The translations under genes were made by a program, and so were the position numbers. From assembly GCA_027563935.2 (NCBI GenBank), contig CM050454.1:78016596-78080595 (forward strand): a DNA stretch of 64,000 nt. The letters run 5' to 3'. The DNA comes from Costus lasius (lineage: Eukaryota; Streptophyta; Magnoliopsida; Zingiberales; Costaceae). Each line of letters starts with the position of its first letter. Within the stretch, counting starts at the first letter, position 1. Below are positions 1 through 12,598 of the stretch, one piece after another. The notes beneath the pieces are model-generated. The model saw nothing but the letters and a program-made list of their open reading frames with translations. It searched no databases and was not told the origin of the DNA.

Positions 1-852
1 AAGAGTCTATTGCGTGTGACCCCGTAGGATCCATATGACGATGGCAATGATGTAAACATCATAAATAGTGAGGGGTATCTAGCAACACATCACTACTACC
101 CATGTCATAGGACTTAAGTCATTATGGCAACAACTCCTAACAAGCAACGAGGATTCCTATTGCATTACAGATCCCTTTGCCTAAGCTGATATCCTGCCAT
201 TGGATTAGTCTCAAGTTTATTATCCAATGCATTGGTCATGACTCAACAAGTGTGGCCACACTTTCCTGTCATGCACCAATAAGGTGGGGCGCCCCGAGTG
301 GATATCATGCTTCCAATAAGGAAGGGGCAAATCCTACTATTGGTCATTCATGTCTCTACATGACTTATGACATGCCCAATGACAGTCATTTTGATCTCCC
401 AGTTACGGAGAGACGTAAGACTATATTAAAGCATACCCATCATCAAATATAGACATGAATACCTCAAGTCTAAGGATCAATGCAAACCACTTGCATGTGA
501 GATTGACTTGTTGACTAGACAAGTCAATCCTCACAGTGGATCACTCCAGTGCATCCAATGCACCTGTATGTCTGCGTTACTGTGCCCCGCACCTAACCAG
601 CCCATACACCAGTCTCACATGTACCAAAGCTGTCCCATATCTACTAAGGTACCTTGTCTGGGGATAGCTTATGAGAATGGATCCAATCCAATCTCCTGGG
701 ACATTATTTATGCAACTCAATACATCAACGCAGGTAGAGAAGTCTGCATAATAACGACCATGCCTCTATAAAGAGTAATAGTTCTATCAAAGTACATCCA
801 ACCAATGCCTGACCATGTCCATACATTGGTCTTTAGGGCATATACACCAACA
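1..852 (-). repeat. R1 3' LTR, partial
   Basis: Ends at the inner boundary ...TATACACCAACA, the reverse complement of an LTR start TGTTGGTGTATA. It pairs with 57535-58386 at equal length. I count 11 substitutions in 852 bp (about 1.3%), the largest LTR divergence in the window. It shares with the 1.7 kb LTR family the block around GAGGGGTATCTAGCAACACA and the inverted repeat at 549-563. Confidence 0.93.
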
Positions 853-1228
853 ATCTCCCACTTGCACTAAGACCAAGGGCAACTGATGTTTGGTCAGTTC
901 CAATGTCTCTAGTATGACCCATTTAGCTTCCGCTGCGCCAGAGGCTAGGTCAATGGGTTTTTCCAGATTGCTATCTGTGTTTATTTTATCAAATTTGATC
1001 ATCATCCTTATCCATGATCTTTAAGATCAGATGATATGCTGCAGTACATACTTGAGCATTAAGTTCCTTCTCCTATGCTATGGTCCCAATAAGGACTATA
1101 CTGGACCATTAAGCATTATGAACTAGATCAAGTTCAAATGAATGAAGCTGCCTCCTTGACTGCCACAAGGAGCTGCAATGTACTCAGCCTTATTTGTAGA
1201 ATCTTGCCACTTTGGTTTGCATAATGCT
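853..1228 (-). pseudogene. R1 pol remnant: polypurine tract and RNase H C-terminus
   Basis: Starts with the reverse-complement polypurine tract (853-863, ATCTCCCACTT). The rest is a degraded RNase H end. On the minus strand the stretch near 1130-1210 keeps the pattern of the family's TTEAEY...A.KEAVW segment, broken by substitutions and stops. It continues across R2 into 10313-10885, and the CTTTC target site of R2 follows at 1229-1233. No intact reading frame remains. Confidence 0.75.
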
Positions 1229-1233
1229 CTTTC

Positions 1234-2931
1234 TGAAGAGTCCCCTTCAAGGGGGAGCGCATGGGGGTGAAACCCTATGGATGGCGCATCCTTGATTTTT
1301 AAGCGGAAGCAAGGGTTTCAAGGGATCGGCTGCATGATATATGATCAACTAACATAAAGCTTGATAAAATCTACAAAGGATCATACCAATGCCATAGTTT
1401 CGATGGCGCCTTGGAAGCAAAGGCGCAAGTGCTCCTTCTCCAAAGAGGGCGCACACAAGAGGATGAAGATGGCTACTTCTTGGTGTTCTTTGTGCTAGCA
1501 AAGACCTCCAAGGTGTGCTTGTCGCATGAAGGTGATGAGAAAAAGCTTGGCCGAGCCTCCTTCCTCTTCCTTGGCGTCAACCCTCTCGCATACCAAAGTG
1601 GAGATGCGATTAGACCAAGAGGAGAAGCGTTAGGCGTTTCTCTTAGGAGATGGCGTTACATGACTTCCAATTATGGAAAGTCATGAAGCCATGCGCTCCC
1701 ACTCCAAGCAAACCGCCCAAAACGCCTTATGGATCGAACCATGCGTTCACCCATGTGAACCGGTTCAATCCAAATTGGTCCAAACCAATTTGGTTCAAAG
1801 ACCACATGAAACCAGCCCAAGCCATGGTCTAGATCTCTCTGAACCAAAATGGTTCAAGATCTAACCGTTGATCTCTTGACGCTTCTGATCTCACCGATCT
1901 AGCATCACTACTCTCGATCGAAGCTTACCTATCTCAAGCCCTAATCAATCACACATGATCAGACCAGATCTCACTTACAATCAGAGTTTAAATCCCTTTA
2001 AACTGAACCGAAACAATTCAGTCCACACGATCAGACTTAAGTAAGCCATATCATCAAATTGTGCGACCCTAAGGGTTTCCTTTAGATGTCGGTAACGATA
2101 ACTAACGTTATCACGATCAGTGAGGGGTATCTAGCAACACATCACTGTCTCCCGATATAAAGGAAAGAGTCTTCCAAGACTACACCCAAACCACAGCATA
2201 AGTGTGAATCCACTTCACTAGGCATACATGTTTCCTTTGCCACTGGATGTTCTTATTGGACAAGCGTGACAAGCCTGTAGCTCCAATATGATGAGCATGA
2301 TTAGATCTGATGAACATAGTCACCAGGGTATGGCCATACACTTTCTCAATCATCTCATAAGGGGGGCCCCTTTAGAACATCTCACTCCTTGAACAAGGAG
2401 ACGGCAATCCTGTATCTATCACGAGTGCCCTAACCTGACTCATGATCATTATCCAAGACAGTCTATAATCATTATGTTTCAAATGATATCGAACTACCTC
2501 AAAACAATGACAATCATCATTTAGAAACACAAGTGATCTCAAGTCAGAGGACATGTGCCACTTGATGCAAACAAGGATTATTCACATTGTGACAAGCAAT
2601 TGAATATCCTACTAGGGTCTGTCCAGTACATCCAATGTACCCATGAGTCTACATCTTATTCCATGCTCGAAGCATCCTATAAGATTAGAATACATATTAG
2701 TCTTAACCATATCAAGGCTGTCTCATGTTCACCAAGATATCTCGACTAAGGACTTTATAGCATGTCAGCCCAGCTGAACAGCTTTGAGACATTATTCAGA
2801 AGTACACTAATTGCAGCAGAGAAGGTAACAACCTGAATAATAACCATGCCTTTATAAACACAAGAGTTTATTACATGATACTGATACAATCCCAAGGCCT
2901 CAAACATTAGCCTTAAGGGCATACCCCAACA
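1234..2931 (-). repeat. R2 3' LTR
   Basis: 1698 bp, from TGAAGAGTCCCC to ...ATACCCCAACA on the plus strand, the inverted TG...CA termini of a minus-strand LTR. It contains the R/U5 hairpin CTTTG-TGCTAG-CAAAG at 1488-1503. The polypurine tract follows at 2933-2942. Confidence 0.96.
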
Positions 2932-2951
2932 ATCTCCCACTTGCACTTAAT

Positions 2952-5900
2952 CTAATGGTTGAGAAATCTCAAACCCATATTATTACAGTGCTTCTCATGC
3001 TTCTGCTGCGCCAGAGGCTTGGTAAGCGGGTCAGCTAGATTGTCATCTGTATGAACCTTGCATATTTTGATCTCGCCACGATCAATGATCTCCCGGATCA
3101 AGTGAAACCGTCTCTGTATGTGCTTGGACTTCTGGTGCGACCGTGGTTCCTTTGCTTGTGCGATTGCTCCAGTGTTATCGAAGAAGATAACCAAAGGATC
3201 TGCACTCGAAGGAACGACACCAAGTTCTCTCACGAACTTACGAATCCACACTGCCTCCTTGGATGCTTCCGAGGCTGCAACATACTCGGCTTCTGTTGTG
3301 GAATCAGCAACAGTTGACTGTTTGAAACTCTTCCACACCACTGCTCCACCATTCAAGCTAAAAACATAGCCTTATTGCGATCGGAAATCATCCTGGTCCG
3401 ACTGGAACGAAGCGTCAGTATATCCTTCTATACTGAGTTCTTCCTGACCACCATATATCAAGAACATATCTTTGGTCCTCCGCAGATATTTTAAGATGTT
3501 CTTGACTGCAATCCAGTGTGCCTGTCCTGGATTACTGTGGAAACGACTGGTTACGCTTAACCCGTAAGCGACGTCTGGGCGAGTACACAACATCGCATAC
3601 ATAATGGACCCAATAGCCGAAGCATAAGGCGTATTGTCCATTTCATCTTTTTCAGTCTATGTTTGTGGACACTGACTCTTCGAAAGATTCAGACCATGTC
3701 TGACTGGAAGATATCCTCTTTTAGAATTCTCTAAATGAAATCTCTCCAGGACTTTATCGATGTAAGTACTCTGGCACAGCCCGAGAAGCCTCTTAGATCT
3801 ATCCCTGTAGATCTTCACACCTAATACATAGGCTGCTTCTCCTAAATCTTTCATCTGGAAACATTTCCTTAGCCATGCCTTAACCGCATGCATTTCAGGA
3901 ATATCATTTCCAATGATCAAGATGTCATCGACGTAGAGGACTAGGAATGTAATCACGCTCCCACTAAACCTCTTATATACACACGGGTCGTCCTCGTTCT
4001 TGATGAAACCAAACTCAGAGATTGATTCATCAAAACGAATATTCCAGCTCCTAGATGCTTGCTTAAGTCCATAAATGGACTTCTTTAACTTGCATATTTT
4101 ATGACGATCTGATGGATTAGTGAAACCTTCAGGTTGTGTCATATACACATCCTCATCCAGATTTCCATTAAGGAAAGCGGTCTTCACATCCATTTGCCAG
4201 ATCTCATAATCATAATATGCAGCTATTGCGAAAAGAATCCGAATAGACTTAAACATGGCTACAGGAGAGAAAGTTTCATCATAATCTATCCCGTAGATTT
4301 GTTTGAAACCTTTCGCAACTAGCCTGCCTTTATAGGTAACTATGTTACCATCCATGTCAATCTTCTTCTTGAAGATCCATTTACAGCCTATAGGGATTAC
4401 TCCCGGAGGCGGATCAACCAAATCCCAGACTTGGTTATCTGACATGGAGTCCATCTCGGCTCGCATAGCTTCAAGCCATCTAGCTGACTCCGGTCCACTG
4501 ACCGCATCCGCATATGTGAGGGGTTCATCATTATCAATGATGTAGACTCCGTCATAGCGCTCAGGCTGTCGACGGATCCTTCCCGATCTACGCGGTTCCC
4601 GTGATATCTGAGCCTCAGGTTGTTCAGTAACCTGTTCTACCGGCTCAGGCACATCCAACTGTGCTTGACTACTTTGTCCTTCCTCTGGATTCTCATCCAG
4701 TTTTATTTCTCTCCCACTGGCCTCTTGCAGAAGAAACTCCTTCTCAAGAAATATGGCCGTCCGAGCAACAAATACTTTGTTCTCTTTGGGATCGTAGAAA
4801 TAATAACCCTTAGTTTCCTTAGGGTAACCGACAAAGATACATTTGTCAGATCTGCTCTCCAGTTTCCCAGAGGCGAGCTTTTTGACATAAGCCTCGCAAC
4901 CCCAGATCCTGATAAATGTCAAGCTCGGCTGTTTCCCATACCATAACTCGTATGGAGTCTTAGAAACTGTCTTGGATGGCACTCGGTTTAGTACCTTTGC
5001 AGCTGTTTCCAGTGCAAATCCCCAAAAGGAGTATGGAAGAGTAGCCTGACTCATCATAGAACGAACCATATCAAGTAACGTTCTATTTCTCCTCTCGGAC
5101 ACACTATTCCATTGCGGTGTTCCTGGTGGAGTGAGCTGTGAGATAATCCCACACTCCTTCAGATAGTCAGTAAACGTATGACTCAAGTATTCTCCACCTT
5201 GATCAGAACGAAGTGCCTTGATATTTCGGCCTAGCTGATTCTGTACTTCATTCTTGAACTCTTTGAACTTGTCAAAAGATTCACTCTTATGTCTCATTAG
5301 ATAGACATAACCATATCTACTGAAATCATCAGTAAATGTAATGAAGTACTGATAGCCACCTCTGGCATGTTTACTAAATGGCCCACACACGTCACTGTGT
5401 ATAAGGTCAAGTAGACCTGAAGCCCTTTGACCTTTGTGAGGAAAAGGTGACTTCGTCATTTTACCCATCAAACAAGCTTTGCATGTATCAATCTCCTCAT
5501 AGGAGAATGATCCCAGCAGTCCATGATCATGCAACCGCTTAATGCGCTTCTTGTTAATATGGCCTAAACGACTATGCCATAACAAGGTGCTGTCATCAGC
5601 ATACTTGGCTTTCTTATTATCAATGTTTTGTATAGAATATTCCATGTCCAACATGAATAACCCATTGTTAATTGAACCAGTAGCATAGACAATATTATCA
5701 AGAGTAAGATAACACTTTGAAATCTTGCATTCAAAGGAAAACCCTTTCCTGACAAGAGCAGGAATAGAGATAATATTTTTGGTGATACTAGGTACAAAAT
5801 AACAATTGTTTAATTCCAATACAATGCCAGAGGGTAATGAAATGAAATAGTCTCCTACAGCAACAGCAGCAACCCGTGCCCCGTTTCCAACGCGTAGGTC

Positions 5901-6836
5901 TACCTCATGCTGTCCCACCTGCCTTCTTCTCTTGAGTTCCTGTACATTTGAACAAATGTGAACTCCACATGCAGTGTCCAACACCCATGAAATAGAAGAA
6001 GATGAAACCATGACTTCCGTCACGTAAATACCTGAGCCAGAAGCGATGCTTCCCCTCTTGTCTCCTTGGAGCGCTTTATAGTCCTTTTTCTAGTGACCCA
6101 GCTGGCCACAGTGGAAACACCTGTTGTCCTTTGACCGCTTTACCTTCTGTTTCAGAGCCTTACTGTAGTTCTTGACAGGGGCTTTGCCCTTCTTCCCCTT
6201 CTTCTTGTTCCTGGAAGGAACCATTAAGACAGAGGTTGAAGGCTTTCCCTTCAGAGTTTCCTCAGTAGTCAAGAGCATATTCAGCAGCTCTGCCGGAGTA
6301 CAATCGATTTTGTTCATATTAAAGTTAATGATGAACGCATCGAAAGAAGGCGGAAGAGACTGCAGAATAATATCTACAGCAAGCTCCTGGTTGATGGTAT
6401 GCCCCAGTTTCTCCAGAGCCTCCTTGTGCCCAATCATCTTGAGCACGTGAGCTCCCACTGGGCTCCCTTCAGCCAGTTTGCTCTGAAAGAAAAGCTTTGT
6501 CAGATTATAGCGTTCTGTCCTCGCCTGTGCAGCATACAGCATCTTGAGGTTCGCTATAATCTCTATAGCCGACATATCCTCATGCTGACGCTGCAGCGGT
6601 GGCGTCATAGACGCTAGCATCAGGCAAGCGACATCAATGCTATCATTGACGTGCTTTTCATAGGCATCACGAACCGCCCTTGCGGCGTTCGCAGCGGGTT
6701 GAGGCGGCACAGCCGTCTCGAGGACATACAGTTTCCTCTCTGCCTTAAGAACGATCTTAAGGTGTCCGAACCAGTCTGAGAAGTTTGGCCCAGCAAACTT
6801 CTCCCTTTCCAGTAGGGATCGCACATTGAAGCTCAT
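2952..6836 (-). pseudogene. gag-pol: R2 gag-pol polyprotein, three nonsense codons
   Basis: 1294-codon frame without frameshifts, encoding capsid/nucleocapsid, aspartic protease, integrase, reverse transcriptase and RNase H of a copia element. Three in-frame stops break it. TAG at 6090-6092 (codon 249) replaces the Trp inside the CX2CX4HX4C zinc knuckle. TAG at 3657-3659 (codon 1060) replaces Gln after RT. TAA at 3372-3374 (codon 1155) replaces Ser inside RNase H, between its first catalytic Asp and the conserved Glu. Integrase HHCC and D-D-E and the RT YVDD motif are present. The integrase PQWNG motif reads PQWNS. The frame equals that of the intact copies at 41921-45805 in length. The start is the Met 1.8 kb downstream of the primer site, conserved in all copies. 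Confidence 0.95.
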
Positions 6837-8614
6837 GGTGTTCGTTGCTGCAGGAATCTACAACAATGCAAGAACAGCAAGGTCAGTATCAATGTATAGA
6901 ATCAATCCAGGACTTAAGAAAGATTCTTTTTCTCACTATTTTATCTAGCTGAAAAATCCAGCAAAATAGCCCGAAAGAGTAGAACTCTTTTAGTGAGATG
7001 GGATCCAGATTTCATACTTGGTCTCCGCGTCCCGCTCAGGCGAGATAAGATGCACAGAGAGTACAAGTACTAATTTCTGGTAGGCAGTCCCTGCCAATCG
7101 CCAACCCGTGCGATTCCCCTTCATCTGGGCAATCCAGCAGACTGTGCCAACTGAGTTGGTACAACACAATCTCTGATCCCACAGATGGCTGCCTCCATGT
7201 GCTACCATATGCGCCACATATGTAGCCTACATGGTCAAGCAGACCCGACCTACTCCCTGGACCACCACGTGCTATGCTGAGCAACGAGAAGCGATAAATC
7301 CCTTCTCTGTAACACGCAGGTGTAATCCAGCACCGTCTGAAGATAGATGGACGTGCCCACTGAGTGGGTACAACACGGCTCCAACGATAGTCAGAACAGT
7401 GAGGTTTCGCGTCAGAAGGCATTACGTGCTTGATATTTTAGCGTTTGGATTTTAACGGTCTTTTATCTTCTTACTATCAGGCAAATCCTATGGCTATAGC
7501 AGAAGATAAATAAATCATGCTGTTCTACTTATATAAACAATAACAGAAAGCATGGATCTTATGTGGTAAAAGCCCATAGCCTAAGTAAGACCTTAAGATA
7601 CTTAAGTCTTCACTTGCTCTTCTTGGGTCTTTAGCATCTCATCTGGTCCAACCCAGGGCCCTTGCGCCAAGAGCACCTCAGGTGCGCCACCAGCTGAATG
7701 CCCCTCTGGGATGTGTGCCTTTGTGCTCTTGTCTAATCAAAATACATTTTGATCTATCTAGACAAGTTTGACTCACAGGTCAATTATACAATAAATTAAT
7801 TAAAAAGTGATTCGCAGATCACAATAATATTAATTTACAGGTTTAATTCCAGGCACACAGGCCCCAGCATAGCACACATTAAATTGGGCACCCACATAAG
7901 AATAAATAAACAAGCATAGGCATCAATCAACATGTGATCCAATTAAAAGAAAATAAAATTTTGAAAACCCCATTGGCATCAATTTTAATTTTCTTATGTG
8001 CCCTACAACCTTACAACGGTCCATTGATAGGGATCCACTCATCCATCTAGTTAGATCCAAGCCCTTGCATGCACCAAGTCCTAACTGACTCGAGTTGACC
8101 TAATGGTCAACCATGCATGCGCCAAGGGCTGAACAACCTTCAAGAGTTCTGGCAAGCGGGTGTGACCCCGGGCCTAACTCAAGAGTGTTCACTGGTTGTC
8201 TCAACCAGACCTCGCTACACGCCTGTGATGCAGTCGACCTATAGCCACCTCGTGCTTGCGCACAGGTGCCATCTGGTCGACCCATCTAGGCGGTCAGATG
8301 GTCTGATCAGACTAGTTTGATCTAATCTAGGGGATGACTTCAACTCCATCAACCCGTCTAAGGGTTTACAGTAGGCGCAACTTAGATCTAATCATAGGCG
8401 CGCAAGTGAAGGTTTGATAAAACAATAACATAAACCTAGCGCCACCATCAAGTCATGCCGCAAGCACGAACAAACAACATGCGCCAACATAAGTGTATTA
8501 TATCCTATTTTTCGCATGATGAAACAACTAGATCTAATCACTTGCGCAAGCATGGATCACAAGAGCAAACATAGCAATCATATTAGCATGCATAAATCCT
8601 CCTCTGATACCAAT
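6837..8614 (-). other. R2 untranslated leader with primer-binding site
   Basis: 1.78 kb between the 5' LTR and gag. The primer-binding site is at 8601-8612, whose reverse complement TGGTATCAGAG matches the 3' end of plant initiator methionine tRNA. Two short hairpins with the pattern CCNACTGAGTNGG lie at 7147-7159 and 7356-7368. The part nearest gag (6837-7450) is well conserved among R2-R6, while the part near the primer site varies. No convincing gene is present. Confidence 0.85.
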
Positions 8615-10312
8615 TGAAGAGTCCCCTTCAAGGGGGAGCGCAAGGGGGTGAAACCCTATGGATGGCGCATCCTTGATTTTTAAGCGGAAGCAAGGGTTTC
8701 AAGGGATCGGCTGCATGATATATGATCAACTAACATAAAGCTTGATAAAATCTACAAAGGATCATACCAATGCCATAGTTTCGATGGCGCCTTGGAAGCA
8801 AAGGCGCAAGTGCTCCTTCTCCAAAGAGGACGCACACAAGAGGATGAAGATGGCTACTTCTTGGTGTTCTTTGTGCTAGCAAAGACCTCCAAGGTGTGCT
8901 TGTCGCATGAAGGTGATGAGAAAAAGCTTGGCCGAGCCTCCTTCCTCTTCCTTGGCGTCAACCCTCTCGCATACCAAAGTGGAGATGCGATTAGACCAAG
9001 AGGAGAAGCGTTAGGCGTTTCTCTTAGGAGATGGCGTTACATGACTTCCAATTATGGAAAGTCATGAAGCCATGCGCTCCCACTCCAAGCAAACCGCCCA
9101 AAACGCCTTATGGATCGAACCATGCGTTCACCCATGTGAACCGGTTCAATCCAAATTGGTCCAAACCAATTTGGTTCAAAGACCACATGAAACCAGCCCA
9201 AGCCATGGCCTAGATCTCTCTGAACCAAAATGGTTCAAGATCTAACCGTTGATCTCTTGACGCTTCTGATCTCACCGATCTAGCATCACTACTCTCGATC
9301 GAAGCTTACCTATCTCAAGCCCTAATCAATCACACATGATCAGACCAGATCTCACTTACAATCAGAGTTTAAATCCCTTTAAACTGAACCGAAACAATTC
9401 AGTCCACACGATCAGACTTAAGTAAGCCATATCATCAAATTGTGCGACCCTAAGGGTTTCCTTTAGATGTCGGTAACGATAACTAACGTTATCACGATCA
9501 GTGAGGGGTATCTAGCAACACATCACTGTCTCCCGATATAAAGGAAAGAGTCTTCCAAGACTACACCCAAACCACAGCATAAGTGTGAATCCACTTCACT
9601 AGGCATACATGTTTCCTTTGCCACTGGATGTTCTTATTGGACAAGCGTGTCAAGCCTGTAGCTCCAATATGATGAGCATGATTAGATCTGATAAACATAG
9701 TCACCAGGGTATGGCCATACACTTTCTCAATCATCTCATAAGGGGGGCCCCTTTAGAACATCTCACTCCTTGAACAAGGAGACGGCAATCCTGTATCTAT
9801 CACGAGTGCCCTAACCTGACTCATGATCATTATCCAAGACAGTCTATAATCATTATGTTTCAAATGATATCGAACTACCTCAAAACAATGACAATCATCA
9901 TTTAGAAACACAAGTGATCTCAAGTCAGAGGACATGTGCCACTTGATGCAAACAAGGATTATTCACATTGTGACAAGCAATTGAATATCCTACTAGGGTC
10001 TGTCCAGTACATCCAATGTACCCATGAGTCTACATCTTATTCCATGCTCGAAGCATCCTATAAGATTAGAATACATATTAGTCTTAACCATATCAAGGCT
10101 GTCTCATGTTCACCAAGATATCTCGACTAAGGACTTTATAGCATGTCAGCCCAGCTGAACAGCTTTGAGACATTATTCAGAAGTACACTAATTGCAGTAG
10201 AGAAGGTAACAACCTGAATAATAACCATGCCTTTATAAACACAAGAGTTTATTACATGATACTGATACAATCCCAAGGCCTCAAACATTAGCCTTAAGGG
10301 CATACCCCAACA
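8615..10312 (-). repeat. R2 5' LTR
   Basis: 1698 bp, same length as the partner at 1234-2931, with TG...CA termini in minus orientation. It is followed by the TSD CTTTC at 10313-10317 and then by R1 pol sequence. Confidence 0.96.
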
Positions 10313-10885
10313 CTTTCAGCACACAACACCATAACAAGGCAAAGCGCAACTCCTGGCTGTGATCAATAGTCACTAGACTGGAACGAAGTGTCAGTGTACC
10401 CCTGTACACAAAATTCTTTCCTGTCTATCATAGACTAGACTCCAATCCTTTATACTTCCCAAGTATATATATAAGGATTGCTTTCACAGCTATCTAATGT
10501 TAAACACTAAAATCTGATTGAAACTTGCTGGCTATGCTCTAAGCATTTGCCACAAATGGTCTTGAGTATATTATTCAAAACATGATCCATCCTACACACC
10601 AAATATCAGGATTTTAGACCCATGTTATTACCCTCCAGCTGTGCCACAGGACACAACATCTTTGAGAGACTCAGACCATATCTTCCTGGAAGGTATCAAT
10701 ATTTGGAATCATCCAATATAAACCTCTCCAGAAACTCTTGGATGAACATAGATTGACTAAAGGGCAATGACTTTCTTGGATCTCTATCTATAGATCCTCA
10801 TGCCTAGGATGCAGGCATCATTCCCTAGATCATTCTTCTCGAAATACATATCAAACCTTTTCTTCACCATGTGAAGAGCTGAGAT
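10313..10885 (-). pseudogene. R1 pol remnant: RT to RNase H
   Basis: Degraded copia pol between R2 and R3. On the minus strand, 10780-10860 still reads like the RT segment after YVDD: a phenylalanine-rich stretch, then DLG, then LGMRIYRDR, the equivalent of LGVKIYRDR in the intact copies. Further on come traces of the SQ.MFI..FLERF region and, near 10380-10400, of the RNase H YTD.SF block. Stops and small indels break the frame. The last five bases, GAGAT, are the target site of R3. Confidence 0.8.
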
Positions 10886-12578
10886 TGAAAGGTCCCTATG
10901 AAATAGGGGGCGAAACCCTAAGCATGCGCAACTTAAAATTGCATGGGCGGAATTAGGGTGTCTTAGGATCGCATGTGATATATTCATATGATCAACTTTA
11001 AATCTTTGTAAAGATGATGAAGGAATCATACCATTGCCATGACTTGGATGGCAACTTGGAAGAGAAAGATTCAAGCGCTTATTCTCCAAAGGCACCGCAC
11101 ACAAGATGTGATCGCCTACTCCTTGTTGCTTCTTGTGCTAGCAAGGCTTCAAGGGTCCTTTGTATGGAGGAGATGAGATCTCTTGGTTTTTCGAAAGCCT
11201 TCCTCTACACTCGTCGAGAGAAGCCACACGAGAGGGAGAGGCGTCAAGAAGTGAAGAGAGGCGACAAGAGAAAAACGTTCCTCATGAACGTGGAGGTGTT
11301 GCCAAAACGATATCCAAAAATAGCAACCCTTTATTTCTCAAGCGTTATGCGTTCACTCCAAGTGAACCGAACGCAACTTCTTTTCACTCTTTGAACCTTT
11401 GAACCAAGCGCTCACATGATGAGCCAGTTCAATTGAATTTGGTTCAAAGACAAAATCAAATCAGCCCAAGCCATGGTCTAGATCTCATTGAACCTAAAGG
11501 TTCAAGATCTAACCGTTGATCTCTCGATGCTCTTGATCTCACCGATCTAGCATCAATACTCTCGATCGAAGTTTACCGATCTCAAGTCCTAATCAATCAA
11601 ACATGATCAGACTAGATCTCACTTACAATCAGAGTTTAAATTCCTTTAAACTGAACCAAAACAATTCAGTCCACATGATCTGACATGAGTAAGCCATATC
11701 ATCAAATTGTGCGACCCTGAGGGTTTCCTTTAAATGTCGGTAACGATAACTTACATTATCACGATCAGTGAGGGGTATATAGCAACACATCACTGTCTCC
11801 CGATATAAAGGAAAGAGTCTTCCAAGACTACACCAAAACCATAGCATAAGTGTGAATCCACTTCACTAGGCATACATGTTTCCTTTGCCACTGGATGTTC
11901 TTATTGGACAAGCGTGTCAAGCCTGTGACTCCAATATGATGAGCATGATTAGATCAGATGAACATAGTCACCTGGGTATGGCCATACACTTTCTCAATCA
12001 TCTCATTCAGGGGGGCCCCTTTAGAACATCACACTCCAATCAAGGAGACGGCAATCCTATATCTATCACTAGTGTCCTAACCTGACTCATGATCATTATC
12101 CAAGATAGTCTATAACCATTATGTTTCAAATGATATTGAACTACCTCAAAACAATGACAATCATCATTTAGAAACGCAAGTGATCTCAAGTCAGAGGACA
12201 TGTGCCACTTATTGCAAACAAGGATTATTCACATTGTGACAAGCAATTGAATATCCTAGTAGGGTCTGTCCAGTACATCCAATGTACCCATGAGTCTACA
12301 TCTTATTCCATGCTCGAAGCATCCTACAAGATTAGAACACATATTAGTCTCAATCATATCAAGGCTGTCTCATGTTCACCAAGATATCTCGACTAAGGAC
12401 ATTACAGCATGTCAGCCAAGCTGAACAGCATTGAGACATTATTCAGAAGCACACTTATTGCAGCAGACAATGTAACAAACTGAATAACAACCATTGCCTT
12501 TATAAACATAAGAGTTTATACATGATACTGAAAGAATCCCAAGGCCTCAAACATTAGCCTTAAGGGCATACCCCAACA
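10886..12578 (-). repeat. R3 3' LTR
   Basis: 1693 bp from TGAAAGGTCCCTATG to ...ATACCCCAACA. The LTR-terminal hairpin is CCCTAT-GAA-ATAGGG, a different stem from the CCCCT/AGGGG of the sister elements. The polypurine tract follows at 12579-12589. Confidence 0.95.
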
Positions 12579-12598
12579 ATCTCCCACTTGCACTTAAT

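Larger units (their letters stand above)
1234..10312 (-). mobile_element. R2: full-length Ty1/copia element, defective
   Basis: Complete 9079-bp minus-strand element with TSD CTTTC at 1229-1233 and 10313-10317. Both LTRs are 1698 bp and differ at six or more positions (about 0.4%). From the 5' end it reads: LTR 8615-10312, primer site, leader to 6837, gag-pol 6836-2952, polypurine tract, LTR 1234-2931. It is inserted in the RNase H/RT remnant of R1. The gag-pol frame has three stops, so the copy cannot encode a full polyprotein. Confidence 0.96.
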
